From Streptomyces sp. f51 (GTDB lineage: Bacteria > Actinomycetota > Actinomycetes > Streptomycetales > Streptomycetaceae), in the NCBI RefSeq assembly GCF_037940415.1, contig NZ_CP149798.1, positions 2,414,501-2,478,500 on the forward strand: DNA of 64,000 bases. Reading direction: 5' to 3'. Positions 18,101 to 25,571 of this stretch are shown here, one piece after another. Position 1 is the first letter of the stretch. Each line of letters starts with the position of its first letter. The notes beneath the pieces are model-generated. The model was given only the letters and a program-made list of their open reading frames with translations. It did not search any database and had not been told where the DNA came from. Both the position numbers and the translations under genes were made by a program.

Positions 18101-18448
18101 CCTCTCGCCACTGACCCGTCCCTGACGCAACGTCACGGACCTTTGGTCACAGGCCTTTCCGGTCCCGCCGTCACGGTGTCGATCCGCTGAAGCGCCGATC
18201 CGTCGTACCCGCGTCCGGTCGTCCGGCACCGCCCCACCGTCGGCCGGAACCGCCTCACCGTCGGCCGGAACCGCCACCGTCGGCCGGCGCCGTCCCATCG
18301 TCGTCCGGCTGTCGTCGCCCTGGCCGTCCCGTCTCCTCGGGCACGCCACCGGCGTGTGTCCTCATCGGCGCGCCCGTCGTCCCTCCGGCTTCGCCCTGCC
18401 CGGAACCTCGCGCGCCCTCCCGCCACTTGGAATCCCCGGAGTCCTTCC
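18101..18448 (+). other. Long 5' untranslated region between leader peptide and operon
   Basis: No gene is supported here. At 18137-18165 two mutually exclusive small stems can form: GGACC can pair with GGTC at 18145-18148 or with GGTCC at 18161-18165. Further down, ACCGTCGGCCGG occurs three times within 21-bp repeats (18235-18287). These may belong to an attenuator, but no classical T-tract terminator is visible. Confidence 0.45.
18235..18287 (+). repeat. Short direct repeats in the operon leader
   Basis: The 12-mer ACCGTCGGCCGG occurs three times with spacings of 21 and 20 bases, the first two within near-identical 20-21-bp units. It lies in the untranslated region of the sulfonate operon. 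Confidence 0.7.
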
Positions 18449-19549
18449 ATGCCACCACTGTCCGCACGGTCACCCCGTCCCTCCTCACCCCTGTCCGCGT
18501 CCGGTGTGGACCGGCGGGTGTTCCTGTCCTCCGTCGTCGGGATCGCGGCCGCCGCCGGACTGAGCGGCTGCGCCAGTGCCGACGCCGCCGGCACCCGGTC
18601 CCGGGAGGACCTGTCGGCGCCCCTGTCGGACAAGGTGCCGCGGGGAACCGAGCTCAAGGTCGCCTCGTACCAGGGCGTCCAGCAGCTCCAGTTCAAGCTG
18701 GCGGGGCTGTCCGGGCTGCCGTTCACCGTCTCCGACTGGGTGAACATCGGCGCCGGTCCCGACGTCATCAACGCCTTCCGCGCCAAGTCCCTGGACATCG
18801 GGAACAACGCGGGCATCCCGCCGATTCAGGCGCACTTCCAGGGCTTCGACGCGAAGATCGTCGCGATCGACATCACCCGCAAGCCCAACTACCTGTTCGC
18901 CACCAGGCCCGGCAGCGACATCAAGGACGTCCAGGACTTCAAGGGCAGGAAGCTGGCCTTCTCGCAGGGCCAGGCGCAGGGTGTGGTCCTGCTCCGCGCC
19001 CTGAAGCAGGCCGGCATCGCCTACGGCGACGTGAAGCTCGTGCCGCTGACCAGCAACCAGTTCCTCACCGCGCTCCAGGCGGGACAGGTGGACGTCGCCC
19101 CGCTCGCCAACAGCCAGGCACCCGCGTATCTCAAGCAGTACGGACCGAAGGGCGCCCGCAGCATCGCCACCGACGTGGTGGACCTGCTCAACCTGCTCTG
19201 GGCGCCGTCCTCGGTGCTGGCCGACCGCGCCAAGGCGGCCGCGGTCGCCGCGTACATCCCTCGCTGGGCCAAGGGCCAGGTGTGGGCGTACGAGCACCCC
19301 GACGCCTGGAACGAGGAGTTCTACGTCAAGACGCAGAACCTGAGCCTCGACCAGGCACGGTCGATCACCGCGCTCGCGAACAAGCCCTTGTTCCCGCCGA
19401 GCTGGGACGAGGCCATCAAGTGGGAGCAGGAGACCGCCGATCTGCTGGCGGAGGGCGGCTTCGTGAAGGCGTTCAAGGTCGGCTCGCTCTTCGACCGGCG
19501 CTTCGAGGCCCTCGCGGCCAGGGCCGTCCCCGCGGAATACCGGAGGTGA
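18449..19549 (+). CDS. ssuA: Sulfonate-type ABC transporter substrate-binding lipoprotein
   Basis: The 366-residue protein is a periplasmic-type binding protein of the SsuA/TauA group, which captures aliphatic sulfonates outside the membrane. It starts with a Tat-like motif (DRRVFLSS) and a lipobox LSGC at about residues 38-41, so it is probably a Tat-exported lipoprotein. The body shows the NMT1/SsuA features (GIPPIQAHFQGFDAKIVAI; DLRGKKLA-like DFKGRKLAFSQG). The ATG at 18449 has GGAG 7 bases upstream; the open frame upstream is the leader. It is followed after 5 bp by the permease gene. The exact ligand is unknown. Confidence 0.85.
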   Translation: MPPLSARSPRPSSPLSASGVDRRVFLSSVVGIAAAAGLSGCASADAAGTRSREDLSAPLSDKVPRGTELKVASYQGVQQLQFKLAGLSGLPFTVSDWVNIGAGPDVINAFRAKSLDIGNNAGIPPIQAHFQGFDAKIVAIDITRKPNYLFATRPGSDIKDVQDFKGRKLAFSQGQAQGVVLLRALKQAGIAYGDVKLVPLTSNQFLTALQAGQVDVAPLANSQAPAYLKQYGPKGARSIATDVVDLLNLLWAPSSVLADRAKAAAVAAYIPRWAKGQVWAYEHPDAWNEEFYVKTQNLSLDQARSITALANKPLFPPSWDEAIKWEQETADLLAEGGFVKAFKVGSLFDRRFEALAARAVPAEYRR

Positions 19550-19554
19550 CGGCG

Positions 19555-20490
19555 ATGACCACCGAGACCACGGCCCCGGCCACGACCACCGATCCGCCCC
19601 CGGCGACGACCGGGACCACTCTCCCTGCCGACCCCACCGCCCCCGCCGCCTCCCCGCCCGCCGGTGCCACCACCGGTGCGGAAAGGCGCGTCCGCCGGGC
19701 TCCCGGTGCCCGGCGCCGCACCCTCGCGCCCGGCAGGCGGCTGCCCGCCTCCCGGCTCATCGGCCCGGCGCTGTTCCTCGCCCTGTGGGCCCTCGCCTCC
19801 GCCGCCGGACAGCTGGACCCCGGCGCGATCCCCGCGCCCTGGACGGTACTGAGGACCACGGGTCACCTGTGGACCGACGGCACGCTGCCGACCGACGTCC
19901 TGACGTCCCTGGAGCGCGCGGGATACGGGTTCGCGATCGGCCTGGCCGCCGGTGTCGTCCTCGCCCTCGCCTCCGGGCTCAGCCGGATCGGGGAGGCGCT
20001 GATCGACGGGACCGTGCAGCTGAACCGGGCGATCCCGACCCTCGGTCTGATCCCGCTGTTCATCCTCTGGCTCGGCATCGGCGAGACCTTCAAGATCGCG
20101 ATCATCGCGATCGTCGTCTACATACCGATCTATCTGAACCTGCACTCCGCCCTGTCCGGCATCGACCACCGGTTCGTGGAACTCGCCGAGGTCCAGGGGC
20201 TGTCGAGGCTCCGCTTCGTCCGGGAGATCGTGATTCCCGGCGCGCTGCCCGGCTTCTTCGTCGGGCTGCGGCTCGGGGTCACCGCCTCCTGGCTCTCCCT
20301 GGTCGTCCTGGAACAGATCAACGCCACCAGCGGCCTCGGCTACATGATGTTCCAGGCCCAGAACTACGGCCGGACCGACATCATCCTGGTCGGCCTGCTG
20401 ATCTACGGCATCTTCGGGCTCGTCTCCGACAGCGCGGTTCGTCTCGTCGAACGGAAGGTGCTGTCGTGGCGACGCACACTGAGCAACTGA
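19555..20490 (+). CDS. ssuC: Sulfonate-type ABC transporter permease
   Basis: The 311-residue protein has a 60-residue Thr/Pro/Ala-rich N-terminal tail, then about six membrane helices of the SsuC/TauC type. The cytosolic coupling loop reads EVQGLSRLRFVREIVIPGALPGFF, the EAA motif that contacts the ATPase. GGAGG stands 8 bases before the ATG. The 3' end overlaps the ATPase gene by 25 bp in another frame, so the two are translationally coupled. The unusually long Thr/Pro tail is absent from enterobacterial SsuC. Confidence 0.88.
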   Translation: MTTETTAPATTTDPPPATTGTTLPADPTAPAASPPAGATTGAERRVRRAPGARRRTLAPGRRLPASRLIGPALFLALWALASAAGQLDPGAIPAPWTVLRTTGHLWTDGTLPTDVLTSLERAGYGFAIGLAAGVVLALASGLSRIGEALIDGTVQLNRAIPTLGLIPLFILWLGIGETFKIAIIAIVVYIPIYLNLHSALSGIDHRFVELAEVQGLSRLRFVREIVIPGALPGFFVGLRLGVTASWLSLVVLEQINATSGLGYMMFQAQNYGRTDIILVGLLIYGIFGLVSDSAVRLVERKVLSWRRTLSN

Positions 20491-21305
20491 CCCGCTCCCA
20501 CACGGTCCGGCTGCGCGGGCTCACCCGGTCCTTCGAGGGCCGCACGGTGCTCGACGGCGTCGATCTCGACCTGCCCGCGGGCCAGTTCACCGCCCTGCTC
20601 GGCCACAGCGGCTCCGGCAAGAGCACCTTGCTGCGCGCCATCGCCGGCCTCGATCACGGTGTCGCCGGAAGCGGGGAACTCACCGCCCCGGAACGGGTGT
20701 CCGTCGTCTTCCAGGACTCCCGGCTGCTGCCGTGGCGCCGGGTCCTCGACAACGTCCTGCTCGGCACGGACGGCCGAGAGGCCGAGGAGAAGGGCCGCTC
20801 CGCCCTCGCCGAGGTGGGCCTCGCGGGGCGGGAACGGGCCTGGCCCAACGAGCTGTCCGGCGGCGAGGCACAGCGCGCCGCGCTGGCACGCTCGCTCGTG
20901 CGCGAACCCGAACTGCTGCTGGCGGACGAGCCGTTCGGGGCGCTGGACGCGCTCACCCGGATCCGGATGCACGTGCTCCTGCGCGAACTGTGGGAACGCC
21001 ACCGGCCGTCGGTGCTGCTCGTCACGCACGACGTGGACGAGGCGATCGTGCTGGCCGACCGGGTGCTCGTCCTCGACCACGGCGGTATCGGCCTCGATCT
21101 GTCCATCGACCGCCCGCACCCCCGCTCGTACCGCGACCCGCTGCTCGGCGAGTACCGCGAACGCCTCCTGAACGCCCTCGGGGTGACCGAGGACGTGACC
21201 GGACGGACCGCCGACCGGGCCCCGGACCCTGACCCGGCAACGGCAACGGCGGACGGCGCGGCCCCGGGCGGCGCCTCCGCACGGCGGAAGGAGAAGCACC
21301 CGTGA
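20466..21305 (+). CDS. ssuB: Sulfonate-type ABC transporter ATPase
   Basis: The 279-residue protein carries all ABC ATPase motifs: Walker A GHSGSGKST, Q-loop FQDSRLLPW, signature LSGGEAQRAALAR, Walker B LLLADEPFGALD and the switch His in VTHDVDEA. The LLPW after the Q-loop Gln is typical of SsuB/TauB/NrtD ATPases. The GTG at 20466 lies within the end of the permease gene and is preceded by GAAGG. A 45-residue Asp/Ala-rich tail follows the family core. It drives uptake with the two upstream products. Confidence 0.88.
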   Translation: MATHTEQLTRSHTVRLRGLTRSFEGRTVLDGVDLDLPAGQFTALLGHSGSGKSTLLRAIAGLDHGVAGSGELTAPERVSVVFQDSRLLPWRRVLDNVLLGTDGREAEEKGRSALAEVGLAGRERAWPNELSGGEAQRAALARSLVREPELLLADEPFGALDALTRIRMHVLLRELWERHRPSVLLVTHDVDEAIVLADRVLVLDHGGIGLDLSIDRPHPRSYRDPLLGEYRERLLNALGVTEDVTGRTADRAPDPDPATATADGAAPGGASARRKEKHP

Positions 21306-22747
21306 CCAGCCCGCGCCGGCTCCACCTCAACGCCTTCCTGATGAACACCGGCCACCACGAGGCCTCCTGGCGGCTCCCGGAGAGCGACCCGTACGCCCAT
21401 GTCGAGACGGCCCACTACGTGCGGCTCGCGCGGATCGCCGAACGGGGCACCTTCGACTCCCTCTTCCTCGCCGACGGCCCGGTCCTGTTCAACAGCGTGG
21501 GCCAGCGCCCGTCCGGCGCCCTCGAACCCATCACCCTGCTCACCGCGCTGGCCACCGCCACCGAGCACATCGGCCTCATCGCCACCGCCTCCACGTCCTA
21601 CAACTCCCCCTACAACCTGGCCCGCAGACTCGCCTCCCTCGACCACATCAGCGGCGGCCGGGCGGGCTGGAACATCGTGACCACGGCGGGCGCGGAGGCC
21701 GCCCGCAACTTCGGTCTCGACGACGAGCCCGCGCACGCCACCCGCTACGAGCGCGCCGCCGAGTTCCTGGACGTGGCGCTCAAGCTCTGGGACAGCTGGG
21801 AGGACGACCTCGTCCTCGCCGACAAGACGGCGGGCGTCTGGGGCGACCCCGGCAAGATCCATCCCGCCCGCCACAAGGGGACGTACTTCAGTGTGGAGGG
21901 CGCCCTCAACGTGCCCCGCACCCCTCAGGGCCATCCGCTGCTCGTGCAGGCCGGTTCCTCCCAGGACGGCAGGCGGTTCGCGGCCCGGTACGCGGAAGCG
22001 GTGTTCACCGCCCAGCAGACCCTCGCGGACGCCCGGGACTTCTACGCCGACCTCAAGTCCCTCACCGAGCGCGCCGGCCGGAACCCGGAGCACGTCAAGG
22101 TGCTGCCCGGCATCGTCCCGGTCATCGGCTCGACCGAGGCGGAGGCCCGTGCCCACGAGCGGGTCCTTGAGGACCACATCGTGTACGAGCACGGGGTGAA
22201 CCGTCTGGAGCGCCTGCTCCACCTGGACCCGGGCACCCTCGACCTGGACGCGCGCCTGCCCGACGGCCTGCCGCCGGAGAGCGCGATCGAGGGGGCGAAG
22301 AGCCGCTACACCCTGGTCGTGGAACTGGCCAGGCGCGAGCGGCTCACCGTGCGCGAACTGATCGGCCGGCTCGGCGGCGGGCGGGGCCATCTGACCTTCG
22401 CCGGCACGCCCGGGCAGGTCGCCGACGCGATCGAGGAGTGGTTCCGCGGCGGCGCCGCCGACGGCTTCAACATCATGCCCGCCGTACTGCCGTCCGGCCT
22501 CGACCTGTTCGTGGACCACGTCGTGCCGATCCTGCGCGAGCGGGGCCTGCTCCGCCGGGAGTACGGGCCCCGGCAGACCCTGCGGCAGCGCTACGGACTC
22601 CCGCGCCCCGCCAACCGGTACGCCACCCCAGCGTCCCCCTCCTCCTCTCCCTCCCCTTCCCCGGCCGCCGCCTCGACCGCCACGGCCACGGCACCGACCG
22701 CCTCCGCACACCCGATCCGCCGTCCCGAAAGGACCCGCACCTCATGA
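21302..22747 (+). CDS. Flavin-dependent monooxygenase of the NtaA/SnaA/DszA type
   Basis: The 481-residue product belongs to the bacterial luciferase-like superfamily, in the two-component monooxygenase branch of NtaA, SnaA and DszA. Those enzymes use FMNH2 and oxygen to cleave C-N or C-S bonds. Visible hallmarks are the N-terminal HLNAFLMNTGHHEASWR, ISGGRAGWNIVTT, and the repeated GSSQDGRRFAARYAE region. Given its operon it probably desulfonates or oxidises an organosulfur compound. No flavin reductase is in the operon. The GTG start overlaps the ATPase stop (GTGA). The last 45 residues are Ser/Pro/Ala/Thr low complexity, unusual for the family. Confidence 0.85.
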   Translation: MTSPRRLHLNAFLMNTGHHEASWRLPESDPYAHVETAHYVRLARIAERGTFDSLFLADGPVLFNSVGQRPSGALEPITLLTALATATEHIGLIATASTSYNSPYNLARRLASLDHISGGRAGWNIVTTAGAEAARNFGLDDEPAHATRYERAAEFLDVALKLWDSWEDDLVLADKTAGVWGDPGKIHPARHKGTYFSVEGALNVPRTPQGHPLLVQAGSSQDGRRFAARYAEAVFTAQQTLADARDFYADLKSLTERAGRNPEHVKVLPGIVPVIGSTEAEARAHERVLEDHIVYEHGVNRLERLLHLDPGTLDLDARLPDGLPPESAIEGAKSRYTLVVELARRERLTVRELIGRLGGGRGHLTFAGTPGQVADAIEEWFRGGAADGFNIMPAVLPSGLDLFVDHVVPILRERGLLRREYGPRQTLRQRYGLPRPANRYATPASPSSSPSPSPAAASTATATAPTASAHPIRRPERTRTS

Positions 22748-23637
22748 CAGACATCGAGATCCAGAAGGTCACCGCGAACATCGGTGCCCGTGTCCTGGGC
22801 GTCGACATCTCCAAGCCCCTGGACGACATCACCGCCGCCGCCCTGCGCACCGCCCTGAACGAGCACAAGGCGCTGGTCTTCGACGACGTCGACCTCGACG
22901 ACGAGGGCCAGCAGGCCTTCGCCCGCCACTTCGGCGACCTCACCACCGCGCACCCCACGGTGCCCGCCGTGGACGGCGCCCCGAACGTCCTGCCCGTCGA
23001 CAGCGAGCGCGGCCGCGCCAACCACTGGCACACCGACGTGACGTTCGTGGTCAACCCGCCGCAGGCCAGCACCCTGCGCAGCATCACCGTCCCGCCGTAC
23101 GGCGGCGAGACGCTCATCGCCAACTCCGCGGCCGCCTACCGCGATCTGCCCGAGCCGCTGCGCGCGTTCGCCGACACGCTGTGGGCCGAGCACACCAACG
23201 ACTACGACTACGCGGTACCTGACGAGAACATCGACGAGGAACAGGCCGCGCAGCGCGCCCAGTTCACCTCCATCACGTTCCGCACCGCGCACCCGGTCGT
23301 CCGGGTCCACCCGCTGACAGGTGAACGGGGCCTGTTCATCGGCGGGTTCGCGCAGCGGATCCTCGGACTCTCGCTGGGCGAGTCCCGCAAGATCCTCGAC
23401 CTGTTCCAGACCTACGTCACCCGGCCCGAGAACGTCCTGCGCTGGCGCTGGTCCCCGAACCAGCTGGTCCTCTTCGACAACCGGATCACCCAGCACTACG
23501 CGATCGACAACTACGACGGGCAGCCGCGCCGGCTGCACCGCGTGACCGTCGCCGGTGACGTGCCGGTCGGCGTCGGGGGCGAGGAGAGCCGCTCCATCGA
23601 GGGCGACGCCTCGCACTACACCCCGGTGGCCGGGTGA
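22744..23637 (+). CDS. TauD/TfdA-family Fe(II)/2-oxoglutarate dioxygenase
   Basis: The 297-residue enzyme has the facial triad of the family: HxD in NHWHTDVTF at about residues 95-100 and the distal His in ITQHYAIDNY, plus the Arg in RRLHRVTVAG that binds 2-oxoglutarate. TauD-like enzymes hydroxylate the carbon next to a sulfonate or sulfate ester, which then releases sulfite or sulfate. It overlaps the monooxygenase gene by ATGA, so it is translationally coupled. It could be an alkylsulfatase rather than taurine dioxygenase; the sequence does not decide this. A strong terminator follows. Confidence 0.9.
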   Translation: MTDIEIQKVTANIGARVLGVDISKPLDDITAAALRTALNEHKALVFDDVDLDDEGQQAFARHFGDLTTAHPTVPAVDGAPNVLPVDSERGRANHWHTDVTFVVNPPQASTLRSITVPPYGGETLIANSAAAYRDLPEPLRAFADTLWAEHTNDYDYAVPDENIDEEQAAQRAQFTSITFRTAHPVVRVHPLTGERGLFIGGFAQRILGLSLGESRKILDLFQTYVTRPENVLRWRWSPNQLVLFDNRITQHYAIDNYDGQPRRLHRVTVAGDVPVGVGGEESRSIEGDASHYTPVAG

Positions 23638-23672
23638 CAGCGTCCCGGCCCCGGTGACGGACGGCGTACGAA

Positions 23673-23711
23673 GGACGGCCCCCGCGAGGATCCCCCTCGC
23701 GGGGGCCGTCC
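23673..23711. terminator. Terminator ending the sulfonate operon
   Basis: A 16-bp perfect stem (23673-23688 with 23696-23711) and a 7-base loop lie between the convergent dioxygenase and histidine phosphatase genes. Confidence 0.88.
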
Positions 23712-23713
23712 CG

Positions 23714-24340
23714 TCACGGCTCGCACGGCACGTTGAGCGAGAGCAGTGCCGCCGTCCCGTCCTCCATCCGGAGTTCGGAGACCGCCCCGTTGCGAAGGCC
23801 CGGCAGGACGCGCCGGTACTCGCCCAGCGGGATGGACAGGGCCTTGCACAGCACCAGGCGCAGCAGGGTGTTGTGGGCGACGACCAGGACGCGCCGGCCG
23901 GGGTGGGCGTCGGCGGCACGGCGCAGCGCGCGTGTCCCCCGGGCCGCCGCCGTGCGCGGATCCTCCGCCTCGGGGAACGGATAGGACACGGGATCGGCGC
24001 GGAACGCCTTGGCCCGGACGGGGTTCTCCCGCTCGAAGTCGGCGAGGGTGCGGCCCTCCAGGACCCCGAAGTCGCACTCGCGCAGGCCGGGTTCGCGCCG
24101 GGCCATCAGTCCGAGGGCACGGCACGCGGGGTCCGCGGTGGCGACGGCCCGGGACATGGTCGAGGTCCAGATCGCGTCGACGGGGTGGGCCGCGACCCAG
24201 CGGCCGAGGGCCTCCGCCTGGGCACGGCCCTCCTCGGTGAGGTCGACGTCACTCACTCCGGCGTACCGGTTCTCCGCGTGCCAGACGGTCTGCCCGTGCC
24301 GGACCAGCAGGAGGGTCGTACTGCGGCTCGTAGTACTCAT
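23714..24340 (-). CDS. Histidine phosphatase family protein
   Basis: The 208-residue product is a phosphoglycerate-mutase-like phosphatase. The catalytic motif LLLVRHGQT is at about residues 10-18, with the second Arg in TSTMSRAVATA, the acid Glu in LRECDFGVLEG, and the second His in VLVVAHNTLLR. Such enzymes dephosphorylate small metabolites; the ECDFG...EG motif resembles the CobC/GpmB-like group, but no cobalamin genes are near. It is divergent from a zinc-ribbon gene, and its start lacks a good ribosome site. Confidence 0.9.
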   Translation of the reverse strand: MSTTSRSTTLLLVRHGQTVWHAENRYAGVSDVDLTEEGRAQAEALGRWVAAHPVDAIWTSTMSRAVATADPACRALGLMARREPGLRECDFGVLEGRTLADFERENPVRAKAFRADPVSYPFPEAEDPRTAAARGTRALRRAADAHPGRRVLVVAHNTLLRLVLCKALSIPLGEYRRVLPGLRNGAVSELRMEDGTAALLSLNVPCEP

Positions 24341-24475
24341 GAGGCGGAGTATCCAGGGCGGGCGGGGCCCGTGGGCGCTCCGCGGGAAGTCCCGGACACG
24401 GCCGGCCGAATCGCCCGTCGCCGGCCGCGCGAACGCTTACGCTCGCGGGGCCGGCGTTCGTACGGAGGTGTCGTC

Positions 24476-24679
24476 GTGGATGTGCGCTGCCCGAACTGCG
24501 GAGGTCCGCTCCAGCCGTTCCGCAGGCTCACCCGGGAGGAGCAGGAGGAGGTGCGCCGGATCAAGCGGGTGGACGATCCGGCCGCCTACCATCGCTGCGC
24601 CCGTCCGGGCTGCCGCCGCTTCCAGCGCTGGAGCAACTGGCGCGACGGCGACGACTTCCCGGAGCCCGAGTCCTCGTGA
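24476..24679 (+). CDS. Small zinc-ribbon-like protein
   Basis: The 67-residue protein has a CPNC motif at residues 5-8 and a second Cys pair (CARPGC) at about residues 41-46, separated by a charged helix. This could hold one zinc ion, as in many small DNA- or protein-binding ribbons. A GTG at 24476 with GGAGG 7 bases upstream is a convincing start. Function unknown. It is convergent with the DsbA-fold gene, leaving only 30 bp between the stops. Confidence 0.7.
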   Translation: MDVRCPNCGGPLQPFRRLTREEQEEVRRIKRVDDPAAYHRCARPGCRRFQRWSNWRDGDDFPEPESS

Positions 24680-24709
24680 CGGGGACCGCGGGCGCTCCTG
24701 ACCGGCCGC

Positions 24710-25378
24710 CTAGAGGTTGCTGAAGTCCGGTCCCGCCGTCCGCGTGCGCTTGATCTCGTAGAAGCCGGGCACCGAGGCGACCATCAGCGTGCCGTCCCAG
24801 AGCTTGGCCGCCTCCTCGCCCTTGGGGGCCGGGGTGACGACCGGGCCGAAGAAGGCGAGCTGCTCGCCGTCGGCACCGGGGACGGCGATGACCGGGGTAC
24901 CGACGTCCTGGCCGACCTTGTCGATGCCCTCCTTGTGGGAGGCGCGCAGCTCGGCGTCGAACTCGAAGTCCTCCTGGTCGGCGTAGTCGATCAGGTCGGC
25001 GGGCAGGCCCACCTCTTCGAGCGCGCCGGCTATCGCCTCCTTGGTCGGGCCCGCGCCGTCGTTGTGGAAGCGGGTGCCGAGCGCGGTGTACAGCGGGCCG
25101 AGGACGTCGTCGCCGTGCTTCTGCCAGGCGGCGGTGACCACGCGGACGGACTGCCACGCCGTCGTCGCGAGCATCTCGCGGTAGTGGTCGGGAAGTTCGT
25201 CGAGCTTGGGCTCGTTCAGTACGGCCAGGCTCATGATGTGCCAGCGGACCTCGATGTCACGGACCTTCTCCACCTCCAGGACCCAGCGCGAGGTCATCCA
25301 GGCCCAGGGGCACAGCGGGTCGAACCAGAAGTCGACAGGGGTCTTGCCGGTACCGGTCTGGACGGTCTGCTCGGGCAT
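24710..25378 (-). CDS. DsbA-fold oxidoreductase, Rv2466c-like
   Basis: The 222-residue product fits the actinobacterial DsbA-family group related to mycobacterial Rv2466c, a mycothiol-dependent reductase. The N-terminal motif is DFWFDPLCPWAWM, with a thioredoxin-type strand, a Cys-Pro-Trp-Ala active site and a long helical insert. The second Cys of a CxxC pair is replaced by Ala, so a monothiol mechanism with mycothiol is likely. The cis-Pro loop is GTPVIAVPG. The ATG at 25378 is the family start; the upstream frame is Arg-rich and noncoding. It is divergent from pepN across 190 bp. Confidence 0.85.
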   Translation of the reverse strand: MPEQTVQTGTGKTPVDFWFDPLCPWAWMTSRWVLEVEKVRDIEVRWHIMSLAVLNEPKLDELPDHYREMLATTAWQSVRVVTAAWQKHGDDVLGPLYTALGTRFHNDGAGPTKEAIAGALEEVGLPADLIDYADQEDFEFDAELRASHKEGIDKVGQDVGTPVIAVPGADGEQLAFFGPVVTPAPKGEEAAKLWDGTLMVASVPGFYEIKRTRTAGPDFSNL

Positions 25379-25571
25379 GGCTCTCCTCGGAACGGGGCGT
25401 TTCCCTGGGGAACACCGGCACGCGCCCGGACCATTCCCGGCGCATCCGTTCGATTGCAGGGTCGGCATGGGGATTCCCCTGTGTCGCCGTCGTCGCGGTG
25501 CCCGCCGTAAGGAGCACATGGCAGGATCGCCCTGTTCGCACATGTCTATGACGCCATGAGGGAGTGCAGCC

